Positions 1 through 8,474 are shown, numbered from the stretch's first letter. The stretch: 46,067 nucleotides of DNA from Flavobacteriaceae bacterium (GCA_024635765.1 JAGXIE010000005.1:1-46067); one strand, 5' to 3'. Program-made: numbers and translations. The notes: generated by a model not told the origin, from the letters alone.

Positions 1-596
1 ACAATGTCCACCAATATTCTATAAGAACGTTCACAAATCTCAATTCTACGTTCGTAGGTATCCGCTTGTCCATCTTCATCAAAGGCCATAACAATCACAG
101 CAGCTCCATAACGTTTGACCAATTTGGCATGATGAATAAACCCAACTTCGCCTTCTTTTAAACTTATGGAATTTACGACGGATTTCCCTTGAACCACTTT
201 CAAACCTGCTTCTATGATTTCCCATTTTGAGCTATCAATCATAATTGGGATTCGAGAAATATCAGGTTCTGATGCTATCAAATTTAGGAATGTTGTCATG
301 GCATACACACCATCCAACATCCCTTCGTCCATATTCACATCGAGGATTTGAGCTCCACCATCTACTTGATGTCTTGCGACTTCTAGTGCTTCTGAATAAT
401 TTTCTTCTTTAATTAATCTTAAGAACTTACGCGAACCTGTAACATTTGTGCGTTCTCCTACATTGATAAAATTACTTTCTGGGGTTACCACAAGTGGTTC
501 AAGCCCAGATAAAGTTAAGTACTTTCTTTGGTTGATGGTTGATGGTTGATGGTTGTACTTTCCTTCATAATTTTTTATAATAATTGATAAAACCAT
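1..596 (-). CDS. metH: Cobalamin-dependent methionine synthase, second half (pterin-binding part; partial, runs off window)
   Basis: This is the second gene of a split methionine synthase. The full enzyme moves the methyl group of 5-methyl-tetrahydrofolate to homocysteine through cobalamin in the cytoplasm. The visible 198 codons hold the start of the pterin-binding (DHPS-like) barrel: [45 protein letters not shown] and [17 protein letters not shown]. The B12-binding and activation domains would lie beyond position 1. The only in-frame ATG before the conserved region is at 596, inside the 3' end of the neighbouring four-helix-bundle gene. Conserved sequence begins only at about residue 25 ([10 protein letters not shown]). 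Residues 1-24 are encoded by that gene's tail and by a 7-bp repeat array, so the native start appears to have been replaced. Identity is very secure; the start is an inference. It is probably cotranscribed with the other met genes. Confidence 0.93.
   Translation of the reverse strand, partial: MVLSIIIKNYEGKYNHQPSTINQRKYLTLSGLEPLVVTPESNFINVGERTNVTGSRKFLRLIKEENYSEALEVARHQVDGGAQILDVNMDEGMLDGVYAMTTFLNLIASEPDISRIPIMIDSSKWEIIEAGLKVVQGKSVVNSISLKEGEVGFIHHAKLVKRYGAAVIVMAFDEDGQADTYERRIEICERSYRILVDI
530..555. repeat. Heptamer tandem array (GGTTGAT x3 plus partial), left flank of the four-helix-bundle cassette
   Basis: Three perfect copies of GGTTGAT (530-536, 537-543, 544-550) are followed by GGTTG. 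The array lies inside the extended 5' end of metH2 and is read in frame (three 7-mers are 21 nt). It is inverted relative to the array at 936-963. Confidence 0.9.
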
Positions 597-918
597 TTAA
601 TAGTTTTTTATTTGAAATCAATTTTTCAAGAATCGCTTTTAATTGTGAATCAGAAATATATTCTAAATCGAAGGCTAAATACAGTTGTGTTTCTACTTCA
701 TTCAAAGAACCCTTTGAAATGTAAAGAAAATGTATCGTTTCTTTATTTGATTGACGTCCTACTCCTTCAGCAATATTTGAAGGAACAGATATAGCACTTC
801 TCCTAATTTGGTTGGTCAATCCATAGATTTCATCATTTGGAAATGATTTGCTCAATTGATACACCAACTTCACCAATTCTCTAGAAAATTTCCAAACATC
901 CAATTCCGTATAATCCAT
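565..918 (-). CDS. Four-helix-bundle protein of the 23S rRNA intervening-sequence (S23/IVP) family
   Basis: A 117-residue protein with the family hallmark SVPSNIAEG at about residues 44-52, preceded by TNQIRRSA, and an otherwise all-helical pattern. The family (TIGR02436-type) was first seen encoded in 23S rRNA intervening sequences. Free-standing copies are common in Bacteroidetes and form small four-helix-bundle oligomers; their biochemical role is not settled. Here it lies between the two halves of methionine synthase, in the same direction, 30 nt after metH1, and its last 32 nt overlap the predicted start of metH2. Degenerate 7-bp repeat arrays in inverted orientation flank it (530-555 and 936-963). 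I infer that it came in as a discrete cassette and has no role in methionine synthesis. Family assignment is firm; function is unknown. Confidence 0.9.
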   Translation of the reverse strand: MDYTELDVWKFSRELVKLVYQLSKSFPNDEIYGLTNQIRRSAISVPSNIAEGVGRQSNKETIHFLYISKGSLNEVETQLYLAFDLEYISDSQLKAILEKLISNKKLLNGFINYYKKL

Positions 919-935
919 AAATTCTATTCAATATC

Positions 936-963
936 CATCAACAATAAACTAACAACTAACAAC
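936..963. repeat. Degenerate heptamer array (CATCAAC, AATAAAC, TAACAAC, TAACAAC), right flank of the cassette
   Basis: Four consecutive 7-mers share the form yAwcAAC. CATCAAC is the reverse complement of the GTTGATG unit of the array at 530-555, so the two arrays face each other around the four-helix-bundle gene. The stop codon and last codons (VVVSC) of metH1 are written by this array. Confidence 0.75.
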
Positions 964-1950
964 CACTTGACGGGGTTTATAATTTTTTGCCACCTCTACA
1001 ATTGCTTTGATATGGTCTGGAGTTGTGCCACAACAACCTCCAATCACATTAATGAGTCCGTCTTTTAGATAATCTTCAACCAAAATCTGCATTTCTTTTG
1101 CTGATTGGTCATACTCACCAAAAGCGTTTGGCAAACCTGCATTTGGATAAGCAGACGTGTAAAATTCGGTTGCGTTGGACAAACGTTGCAAATAAGGTTT
1201 CAATTGTTCGGCGCCAAGAGCACAATTAAAGCCAACACTTAACAACGGGACATGGGAAATTGAAGCCAAGAATGCTTCAACCGTCTGTCCGGATAGCGTT
1301 CTTCCGGAAGCATCGGTAATGGTTCCAGACACCATCACGGGAATATCGATATTTCGTTCTTCCTTGACTTCTTCGATAGCGAATAAACATGCTTTTGCAT
1401 TCAAGGTGTCAAAAATCGTTTCTACCAATAATACATCTACGCCTCCATCAATCAACGCTTCAATTTGTTGTTTGTAGGCAATTCGTAATTCATCAAATGT
1501 AATGGCACGATATTCTGGACGATTTACATCTGGCGAAAGACTCGCAGTTTTGTTCGTCGGCCCAATACTTCCTGCTACAAAACGTGGGTGGTTTGGATTG
1601 GCTTTAGTGAACTTTTCTGCCACATCTTTTGCGATGCGTGCCGATTCAAAATTCAGTTCATACACCAATTCTTCCATATGATAATCAGCCATTCCGATAG
1701 TGGTACCAGAAAAGGTATTGGTCTCTACAATATCAGCTCCCGCTTCAAAATATTTAGCATGAACTTCCGCAATGGCATGAGGCTGTGTTAAGGATAATAA
1801 ATCATTGTTTCCTTTTAACGAATGTGGATAGTCTTTGAACCGTTCGCCTCGATAATCTTCTTCAGTGAATTTATAGCGTTGCAACATGGTGCCCATTGCG
1901 CCATCTAAAACTAAAATTCTCCTCTTTATTTCTTCTGTAATAGTTGCCAT
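949..1950 (-). CDS. metH: Homocysteine S-methyltransferase domain protein (first half of split methionine synthase)
   Basis: This 333-residue protein corresponds to the N-terminal homocysteine-binding barrel of MetH. It opens with RRILVLDGAMGTMLQ and carries the three zinc/homocysteine cysteines: C243 in VGFNCALGAEQL, and C306 and C307 in GGCCGTTPDH. It should bind and activate homocysteine for methyl transfer from the cobalamin half encoded just downstream. The start codon overlaps the metZ stop (TAATG), which indicates translational coupling. The last residues (QVVVSC) come from a 7-bp repeat array, so the native C-terminus has probably been swapped for repeat-encoded residues. A stand-alone betaine- or SAM-homocysteine methyltransferase is less likely, given the adjacent pterin-binding half. 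Confidence 0.95.
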   Translation of the reverse strand: MATITEEIKRRILVLDGAMGTMLQRYKFTEEDYRGERFKDYPHSLKGNNDLLSLTQPHAIAEVHAKYFEAGADIVETNTFSGTTIGMADYHMEELVYELNFESARIAKDVAEKFTKANPNHPRFVAGSIGPTNKTASLSPDVNRPEYRAITFDELRIAYKQQIEALIDGGVDVLLVETIFDTLNAKACLFAIEEVKEERNIDIPVMVSGTITDASGRTLSGQTVEAFLASISHVPLLSVGFNCALGAEQLKPYLQRLSNATEFYTSAYPNAGLPNAFGEYDQSAKEMQILVEDYLKDGLINVIGGCCGTTPDHIKAIVEVAKNYKPRQVVVSC

Positions 1951-3113
1951 TAGCTTAGTGCCTGTTTTAAATCTTCAATAATATCATTTATATGTTCCAA
2001 CCCCACGGAAACTCTAACCAAACCATCTAAAATTCCTGTCTCCAAACGTTCTTCTTCGGATAATTTACTGTGCGTGGTAGAGGCTGGATGCGTTACGATG
2101 GTTCTGGTGTCGCCTAAATTTGCTGACAAGGAACATATTTTCAAAGCATTCAAAAAATTTCGTCCTGCCTCTATTCCTCCACGGACTTCAAATGCAACAA
2201 TATTGCCTCCAAGTTTCATTTGTTTTTTGGCAATTATATAGTGTGGATAGGACTTTAAAAATGGATATTTTACAAAGTTTACTTTTTCGTGAGCTTCCAA
2301 AAATTCAGCAACCTGCAAAGCGTTTTCGCAATGTCTATCAACTCTTACCGCAAGTGTCTCCAAACTTTTTGACAGTACCCAAGCGTTGAAAGGTGACATT
2401 GCAGGACCTGTATTTCTGGAAAACAAATAAATTTCTCGTATCAATTCCGCTTTTCCTACCGTCACACCACCCAAAACTCGTCCTTGACCGTCAATTAATT
2501 TGGTTGCTGAATGAATCACCAAATCGGCTCCAAATTTAATCGGTTGCTGCAGATACGGGGTTGCAAAACAATTATCAACTATAAATAACAAGTTATGTTT
2601 TTTTGCAATAGTTCCAAGTAATTGAATATCCAAAACATCAACTGCCGGATTTGTTGGCGTTTCGATATATAAAATCTTGGTATTTGATTGGATTAAGTGT
2701 TCTATTTTATCAACTTCATGTACCTTAAAATAACTCGTTTCGATATTCCATTTTGGAAAATATTTTGTGAATAAGGTGTGTGTAGAGCCAAACACTGAAT
2801 TACAAGAAACCATATGGTCGCCAGCATTTAGCAGAGCTGCAAATGTGGAATATATCGCAGACATTCCGGTTGCAAACGCATACCCATCCTCGGCACCTTC
2901 CATTGAGACAATTTTATTCACAAATTCTGTTGTGTTCGGATTGGAAAATCGACTATACAAATTACGTTGTTTTTCCTCTGCAAAGGAAGCACGCATATCT
3001 TCGGCATCTTCAAATACGAAACTCGAAGTCAAATACAAAGGCACGGAATGTTCCAAATATTGGGAACGTTCCATTTGTTGTCGTATTGCTTCGGTTTCAA
3101 ATTGTTTACTCAT
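1950..3113 (-). CDS. metZ: PLP-dependent O-succinylhomoserine sulfhydrylase-type transsulfuration enzyme
   Basis: A Cys/Met-metabolism PLP enzyme of 387 residues. The cofactor lysine is K205 in IHSATKLIDGQGR; other family blocks are LYSRFSNPNTTEF, YIETPTNPAVDVLDI and the C-terminal SLGDTRT/HPASTTHSKLS equivalents (ANLGDTRTIVTHPASTTHSKL). The family makes homocysteine from an activated homoserine ester and sulfide, or acts as cystathionine synthase or lyase. MetZ-type is suggested by similarity and by the met-operon context. It lies 9 nt after hom and overlaps metH1 by one base. A second, longer homologue (metY) heads the same operon, so the two may differ in ester preference or one may serve cystathionine chemistry. 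The enzyme class is secure; the exact substrate is inferred. Confidence 0.85.
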   Translation of the reverse strand: MSKQFETEAIRQQMERSQYLEHSVPLYLTSSFVFEDAEDMRASFAEEKQRNLYSRFSNPNTTEFVNKIVSMEGAEDGYAFATGMSAIYSTFAALLNAGDHMVSCNSVFGSTHTLFTKYFPKWNIETSYFKVHEVDKIEHLIQSNTKILYIETPTNPAVDVLDIQLLGTIAKKHNLLFIVDNCFATPYLQQPIKFGADLVIHSATKLIDGQGRVLGGVTVGKAELIREIYLFSRNTGPAMSPFNAWVLSKSLETLAVRVDRHCENALQVAEFLEAHEKVNFVKYPFLKSYPHYIIAKKQMKLGGNIVAFEVRGGIEAGRNFLNALKICSLSANLGDTRTIVTHPASTTHSKLSEEERLETGILDGLVRVSVGLEHINDIIEDLKQALS

Positions 3114-3122
3114 GACACTTTT

Positions 3123-4193
3123 TTATAATTGGCAAGATAATTTAACAATGTCGGATAACAAACCTCTAGCGGTAACATTTTTGCCTGCACCTGCGCCTTG
3201 TATAACCATTGGCTGTTTTCCATATGACTCTGTGAAAATCTCAAAAATCGCATCGGCACCTTTCAATTGGCCTATGGATGATGTTTTTGTTTCAGAAATC
3301 AATTTCACTTCCAGTTGCTTTGTTTCTGTATCCAATTCACCTACATATCTCAAAACAGTATCTGTTGATTGTTGGTTTTTTATAGTTTGAAAATGTTCAT
3401 CCAATTCGTGGGTTCGACTTTTGAATTGCAAAGCAGTAGTATTGCCATTCAAATCTTTGGGAATCAAGGAGTGAATTTTTACATCTTCAAAATTTGACTG
3501 AAAATCCAATTCGCGTGCTAAAATCAAAAGTTTTCTTGCTACGTCCTTACCTGACAAATCTTCCCTTGCATCTGGCTCTGTTAGACCCAAATCTGTTGCT
3601 TTATTTAAGATAGATGTAAATGTTTCATCTTCTGAAGAAAATGAATTGAAGATGTAACTCAACGAACCAGAAAACACGCCTCGAATCTTATTGATTTTTT
3701 CACCTGAAACATATAAATTCTGGATGGTTTCAATTACAGGCAAACCAGCGCCTACATTGGTCTCGTAAAAAAAGCTCTTTTGATGTTTTTTTAGAGCTGA
3801 ACGCAATTCTTGATAATTTTCATAAGGCAAGGTATTGGCAATTTTATTAGCAGACACAATATGAAAACCGTTTTCTATCAAAGGGATATAGTTATTTACA
3901 TAGTCAACATTTGCGGTCGCATCTACAGCAATAAGATTTTCAAATTTCTTTTCTTTAACATAGGTTATGACATCTTCAGTCTTATAGGGAACAGAAAACT
4001 TTTTAAAATCACTTTCCCAAGTAGTTCCAATATCATTTTCGCATGTGAAAAGCAATTTTGAATTGGTAATTACTGGAATTTTCAGCTCAATTTCCTTGTA
4101 CTGTTTGAGCGCCTCTTTTACAGCATTGATTTGATTGATAAGCGTGCTGCCGACGTTACCAATTCCGAATAGAACAATGTGTATGGTCTTCAC
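3123..4193 (-). CDS. hom: Monofunctional homoserine dehydrogenase
   Basis: It reduces aspartate semialdehyde to homoserine using NAD(P)H. The N-terminal dinucleotide-binding motif is VLFGIGNVGSTLI (about residues 7-19). The catalytic homoserine-dehydrogenase region includes ETNVGAGLPVIETIQNL, IRGVFSGSLSYIFNSF, and GLTEPDAREDLSGKDVARKLLILARE. At 356 residues it has neither a fused aspartokinase nor an obvious C-terminal ACT domain, so it probably escapes threonine feedback and serves methionine synthesis. The start codon lies inside metX (38-nt overlap), which suggests tight coupling: MetX consumes this enzyme's product. It is part of the SAM-riboswitch-led operon. Confidence 0.93.
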   Translation of the reverse strand: MKTIHIVLFGIGNVGSTLINQINAVKEALKQYKEIELKIPVITNSKLLFTCENDIGTTWESDFKKFSVPYKTEDVITYVKEKKFENLIAVDATANVDYVNNYIPLIENGFHIVSANKIANTLPYENYQELRSALKKHQKSFFYETNVGAGLPVIETIQNLYVSGEKINKIRGVFSGSLSYIFNSFSSEDETFTSILNKATDLGLTEPDAREDLSGKDVARKLLILARELDFQSNFEDVKIHSLIPKDLNGNTTALQFKSRTHELDEHFQTIKNQQSTDTVLRYVGELDTETKQLEVKLISETKTSSIGQLKGADAIFEIFTESYGKQPMVIQGAGAGKNVTARGLLSDIVKLSCQL

Positions 4194-5178
4194 TTTTTTT
4201 TTCAGTTTTTTGGGTTTTAAATATTGGCTTTAACAAAGCAGTAAGTTGGTGGAATTCAATCAAAAAAGCATCATGTCCATGAATGGATTTGATTTCGCCA
4301 ATGGTAACGTTATCTTTTACACTTTTGAGTTCTACATAGGTATCCCAATTTTCATCCGATTTAAAAAACAAATCGGTATTGATGGTAATGATATGTATAT
4401 CTGAACTGATTTTTGAAGCCACTTCAAGAAATGCACCTCTATTTTGTGTAATATCAATAGTCTTCAATACTTGATTCATCATTTTATAAGCTGCCAGTTG
4501 AAACCTATTGTTAAGCACATCACCATGATAATCGAGCCAACTTTCGATATTGTAAAACAGCTCACTTTTTTTAGACCTCTTGAATTTATCCGTAAATGAT
4601 TCCGGTGTGCGATACAATGTCATGGCATGGAGTCTTGCATCATATAACGGTTCGCTGGAATGGTTTAAAATATTATCTTGAATGAAACAATTTGCAATGA
4701 CCCAATCGGTAGATTTCCAGTCAGCAGCAATAGGAATTACATGTTTGCACAAATTTGGTTTTAAAGTTGCCAATTCCCAAGCAATTCCTCCTCCAACAGA
4801 ACCTCCAATAACAGCAAATAATTCTTTGATATCCAAATGTTCCAATCCATTGGCAAAAATACCAGCAATGTCGCATGCTGTGTAATCTTTGTAATTTTTA
4901 ATCAAATGATTTGGCTCACCGTCAAAACCGTTCCCAGGAATATTAAATGACAGAATGGTGTATACATTGGTATCAATGCATTTATTTTCGCCAATCAGTT
5001 CATTCCACCAACCGTCATCACCACAAATAGTGGAATTTCCAGTAAGTGCATGATTGACCAACACAATGGGTGCCTCATGAAGTGGTTTACCAAAAAGCTG
5101 ATAGGATAAAGGAATGGAAATTGATGTCCCCTTTTCTGTATTAAAGTCGTCAATAGCGATGTATTGAAGTTGTTTCAT
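4156..5178 (-). CDS. metX: Homoserine O-acetyltransferase (alpha/beta-hydrolase fold)
   Basis: It activates homoserine with acetyl-CoA to give O-acetylhomoserine. The nucleophile is S127 in AVIGGSVGGG. The fold start (LVNHALTGNST), the SFNIPGNGFDG segment and the catalytic His in GHDAFLIE near the C-terminus are all present. The length of 340 residues is normal to slightly short for MetX. The C-terminal tail overlaps the hom start by 38 nt. A gap of 108 nt separates it from metY upstream. The product feeds MetY and perhaps MetZ. I see no separate promoter, so it probably depends on the riboswitch-led transcript. Confidence 0.92.
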   Translation of the reverse strand: MKQLQYIAIDDFNTEKGTSISIPLSYQLFGKPLHEAPIVLVNHALTGNSTICGDDGWWNELIGENKCIDTNVYTILSFNIPGNGFDGEPNHLIKNYKDYTACDIAGIFANGLEHLDIKELFAVIGGSVGGGIAWELATLKPNLCKHVIPIAADWKSTDWVIANCFIQDNILNHSSEPLYDARLHAMTLYRTPESFTDKFKRSKKSELFYNIESWLDYHGDVLNNRFQLAAYKMMNQVLKTIDITQNRGAFLEVASKISSDIHIITINTDLFFKSDENWDTYVELKSVKDNVTIGEIKSIHGHDAFLIEFHQLTALLKPIFKTQKTEKKSEDHTHCSIRNW

Positions 5179-5286
5179 TTGGATAAGCTTAAAATTTTGT
5201 GTTGATTATGTTGCATAGTCTTCAAAAAAGCAAGTTCGTAGCTGAAACAGAAGTTAACAACTGCAACGGCCACGAACACTAATTTT

Positions 5287-6579
5287 TTAAACCAAATGAA
5301 TTTTATTGATTTTTTTGAATGCTTCTTTTAGATCCGTTTTCAGATCCTCGATATCCTCAATTCCGACTGACAAACGAATCAAATCCTTGGTTACGCCTGT
5401 GCTTTCCTGTGCTTCATCACTCAATTGTTGATGCGTTGTACTTGCTGGGTGAATAATCAAGGATTTAGTGTCGCCGATATTAGCCAATAGAGAAAATATT
5501 TCAGTGGTATCTGCAATATGTTTTGCAGATTCATAACCGCCTTTGGCTCCGAAGGTGACGATACCACTTTGTCCATTGGGCAAATATTTATCTGCTAAAT
5601 CTTTATATTTACTCGTTTCTAACCCTGGATAATTGACCCAAGTCACTTCTTCTTGTTTTTCTAACCATTTGGCTAATTCCAAAGCATTTTCGCTATGTTT
5701 TTTGATCCGCAATTCCAAGGTTTCGAGTCCTTGAATGATCTGCCAAGCATTAAATGGACTTAACGCGCCGCCATAATCACGTAAACCTTCGATTCTCACT
5801 TTTGCAATAAAGGCTGCAGCTTCAAGTGCTTCGCTATATACCAAACCATGATATCCTGCGGATGGTTCGGTAAATTCTGGAAATTTCCCATTGGCCCAAT
5901 CAAAAGTTCCTGCATCAATGATGACACCACCTAAAGCTGTTCCGTTTCCATTGATGTATTTTGTCAAGGAGTGAATGACGATATTGGCTCCATATTCAAT
6001 AGGGTTCAATAAATAAGGTGTCGCAACCGTATTATCAACAATCAATGGCACCTTGTATGCCTTGGCTTCCTTTGAAATAGCTTCAATATCCAGAACATCC
6101 AGTTTTGGATTTCCCAAAGACTCAATAAAGAAAGCTCTTGTGTTTTCTTGAGCTGCTTCCTTAAAATTTTCAGGATTAGAAGGGTCAACAAATGTCGTGG
6201 TAACACCGTGTCTCGGTAAGGTGACACTCAATAAATTGTAAGTTCCGCCATACAAACTATTAGATGCCACGATGTGATCACCTGCTTTCAACAAGGTCAG
6301 TAAGGTAGTTGAGATTGCTGAAGTTCCTGAAGCTGTAACTACTGCTGCAATTCCTCCTTCAAGTGCCGCTAAACGCTCTTCTAATACAGCATTTGTTGGG
6401 TTGTTGATACGTGTGTAAATGTTCCCTGGTTCCGCTAGCGCAAATAAATTGGCAGCATGATCAGAATTGTTGAACACATACGCTGTAGATTGATAAATAG
6501 GAACTGCTCTAGTTCCTCCATTTTTTTGGACATCATGTCCTGCATGCAACGCTTTGGTTGCGAATTTTTGTGTACTCAT
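5287..6579 (-). CDS. metY: O-acetylhomoserine sulfhydrylase
   Basis: First gene of the methionine operon. It condenses O-acetylhomoserine with sulfide to homocysteine. It has 430 residues, the long MetY form. The PLP lysine is K207 in VIHSLTKYINGNG, and the family blocks NIYTRINNPTNAVLEERLA, SLYGGTYNL, FFIESLGNPKLDV and HPASTTHQQLS are present. The start is at 6579 after an AT-rich leader of about 150 nt that follows the S-box aptamer. Its position directly behind a SAM riboswitch indicates repression when SAM is plentiful. Confidence 0.95.
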   Translation of the reverse strand: MSTQKFATKALHAGHDVQKNGGTRAVPIYQSTAYVFNNSDHAANLFALAEPGNIYTRINNPTNAVLEERLAALEGGIAAVVTASGTSAISTTLLTLLKAGDHIVASNSLYGGTYNLLSVTLPRHGVTTTFVDPSNPENFKEAAQENTRAFFIESLGNPKLDVLDIEAISKEAKAYKVPLIVDNTVATPYLLNPIEYGANIVIHSLTKYINGNGTALGGVIIDAGTFDWANGKFPEFTEPSAGYHGLVYSEALEAAAFIAKVRIEGLRDYGGALSPFNAWQIIQGLETLELRIKKHSENALELAKWLEKQEEVTWVNYPGLETSKYKDLADKYLPNGQSGIVTFGAKGGYESAKHIADTTEIFSLLANIGDTKSLIIHPASTTHQQLSDEAQESTGVTKDLIRLSVGIEDIEDLKTDLKEAFKKINKIHLV

Positions 6580-6729
6580 TTTTCTAATTTTTTGAGTTAA
6601 TAAATAGATTAAATCAAAAATTCAAATGCGTCTTCACAGACGTACTTAATAGAAAAATGTTATAAAGAAATTTATAATTACAGATGAGTAATTAAATTGG
6701 GTTATCTATCCGACGGTCGATAAATGAAT
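6580..6729 (-). other. Leader RNA between SAM-I aptamer and metY
   Basis: About 150 nt of AT-rich untranslated leader. Just after the aptamer comes a short imperfect palindrome (TATCGACCGTCGGATA on the minus strand, about 6705-6720). I see no strong terminator hairpin followed by a U-run, so the control step (transcriptional or translational) is not evident. Confidence 0.5.
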
Positions 6730-6825
6730 CGAACATCAAGTAGAATTTAGCACCTTCATTGATAAATTCAAAGGGTTGCTAAGGCTTCACAGGGTCTAAT
6801 CCCTCCGCCTTTCTTGATAACATTT
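6730..6825 (-). ncRNA. SAM-I riboswitch (S-box leader)
   Basis: On the minus strand the conserved S-box blocks occur in order: ATCAAGAAAGG; GGAGGGATTAGACCCT followed by GTGAAGCC; TTAGCAACC; and AAGGTGCTAAAT. The P1 helix closes with TTATCAAG pairing CTTGATG. It lies upstream of metY and the met operon, the classic S-box context. Binding of SAM should lower expression of the operon. Confidence 0.93.
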
Positions 6826-6851
6826 CAGTAAGTTTTTGAACTTTGTGAACG

Positions 6852-6884
6852 CAAATATTGCAACACAAACTTTAGAATTCCAAA
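6852..6884 (-). promoter_or_regulatory. Candidate Bacteroidetes promoter for the met operon
   Basis: On the minus strand AATATTTG (6852-6859; one mismatch to TAnnTTTG) is preceded by a TTTG at 6881-6884 with a 21-nt spacer. Transcription would begin roughly 20 nt before the S-box aptamer. Weak motif evidence, good position. Confidence 0.4.
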
Positions 6885-6929
6885 CTTTATGCGAACTTTT
6901 TTTAAAATTTTATGATTCTCACAAAAAAC

Positions 6930-8474
6930 TCACTGAATTTTTGCGCGATATTTATCATTGATGATTTTTGCCACTGGCTTATTCTCAATTTTACTTTCTA
7001 GCCACGAAATAATGTCAAGATAGAGAAATGCTCGACGTTCGTATGGATGATCTTCATAAGTCTTGAGTTTTTTGTGAAGATTCCTAAAGGCTTGTTTCAA
7101 ATCATGAGGGTAAATGTCCTGTAAACCTCTAATGAATTTTATCATCTCTTTTTGTACTTCATGCAGATCATTCATCTTTATCAAAAATTTGTAAGTGGTT
7201 TTTAAGAGTACTTCCAAGTGATAGTCGAGACCAGCTTCATAATGTGCCACAAGATTCAACACACGAGCAAAACAAAGCAAGTCTTCTCGCATGGCAAGTG
7301 TTTTGTTAGAAATGATTTTATCTAAATAAAGAACACATTCCTTGTTGTTGCCTGCACCAAATTGCAAACTGGCAAACTTGTAGTAAAAAATCATTTTATG
7401 GTGCGCGTCAATTCTACTATTGTATTTTTTTAAATTACTTTCAATTTTTGGGATAATTGCCAAACCTTCTGCAAAACTTCCATCTATAAAATGCTGATTG
7501 ATTCTATGAAAATTAAGATAGAGAAATTTTAAAGTCTCGACATTTTCGTCATTTGGAAAACTAGCATCTGAAACGATCTTTTCAAACTGATGAAGTGCCT
7601 TTTGAAATTTTGGTTTATTCTGAAGGAAAAACATGGACTCCAACAGATAATTGTTCCCCTTCAAGAAAAATACAGGATTAAGACTTATCATCTTTGGGTT
7701 TTCATGAAACAATTCCACCCATTTTGACGCATATCTGTAGCAATTCAAAAAATCCTGAAGCAAAAAACTATACCACAAATGGGTTTTAAATAGCCATAAC
7801 TTTTCACGAAATCCTAGACTTTTAAAATCATATTTTGGCAATCTATCCTGAAAATAAATGGTGACTTTCTCACTTTCCGCTTGGTTTTTGACATAGCCAG
7901 ATTTTAGGATGATGCTATACAGTTGCAGTGATAAATTGGATAGTTTACTGGAAATCACGTTCAATTGACTCAACTCCTTTGCCTGAATCGACAATTCATC
8001 CGCTCTGGTCGCAATACTTCGTGTAATGTACTGGGATTCTATAACTTTTTCAAGTTCCACAATTTCGTAGGCAATATTTTTCTCTTCATGTTGAATCGCT
8101 ACTTCTTTGGATTTGTCTAAAATTCTCAAGCTTTGCTTGTACAGACCTTTATGATATAAAATCGAGGCAAAATCTAGTTGTTCCCTGATTTGGGAGCGAA
8201 TGTTTTGATGCGAAGGATTCAATCTTAAACTAATTAAAATTTGTTTGTACAAATGTGCTTTAACATTCGCCAACTGCTGTTTTTTTATAACACCACTTTT
8301 TATAATTTCCTTTTCATCATAGACTTTTGCTTTGTCCAAAACATTGAAAAGATTTAAAAACTTTGAATCAGAATTGACATCCAAACGCCCCACATACAAC
8401 TTGAATTGGCGTTTTTCTGATTTGTTTAATGATTTTATCAGGGAAAATAAATTATCTTTTTGGTCCTTTGTCAT
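6930..8474 (-). CDS. Uncharacterised helical protein, possibly TPR-like
   Basis: I do not recognise this 514-residue protein. It is highly charged, has no signal peptide or membrane segment, and is predicted by eye to be all-helical. Repeated segments such as LDFASILYHKGLYKQSLRIL and KFASLQFGAGNNKECVLYLD look like helix-turn-helix pairs of tetratricopeptide-like repeats. The N-terminus (DNLFSLIKSLNKSEKRQFKLY) may be a separate small domain. ATG at 8474 is taken as the start; a GTG at 8477 directly before it is also possible. It is divergent from leuA, sharing a 150-nt intergenic region, and its 3' end faces the met-operon promoter. It is probably a cytoplasmic scaffold of unknown role. Confidence 0.8.
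   Translation of the reverse strand: MTKDQKDNLFSLIKSLNKSEKRQFKLYVGRLDVNSDSKFLNLFNVLDKAKVYDEKEIIKSGVIKKQQLANVKAHLYKQILISLRLNPSHQNIRSQIREQLDFASILYHKGLYKQSLRILDKSKEVAIQHEEKNIAYEIVELEKVIESQYITRSIATRADELSIQAKELSQLNVISSKLSNLSLQLYSIILKSGYVKNQAESEKVTIYFQDRLPKYDFKSLGFREKLWLFKTHLWYSFLLQDFLNCYRYASKWVELFHENPKMISLNPVFFLKGNNYLLESMFFLQNKPKFQKALHQFEKIVSDASFPNDENVETLKFLYLNFHRINQHFIDGSFAEGLAIIPKIESNLKKYNSRIDAHHKMIFYYKFASLQFGAGNNKECVLYLDKIISNKTLAMREDLLCFARVLNLVAHYEAGLDYHLEVLLKTTYKFLIKMNDLHEVQKEMIKFIRGLQDIYPHDLKQAFRNLHKKLKTYEDHPYERRAFLYLDIISWLESKIENKPVAKIINDKYRAKIQ

Noticed and set aside
530-963. Short repeat arrays considered as a CRISPR array.
   Set aside because: Units are only 7 bp, contiguous without spacers, and no cas genes are present.
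2767-3390. 207-codon plus-strand reading frame opposite metZ and hom.
   Set aside because: Antisense shadow across two well-conserved genes; no recognisable domain and no promoter or leader signals.
1950-6579. metZ and metY considered as a recent tandem duplication.
   Set aside because: They differ in length (387 and 430) and in most blocks, including the lysine contexts SATKLIDG and SLTKYING; they are distinct old paralogues.
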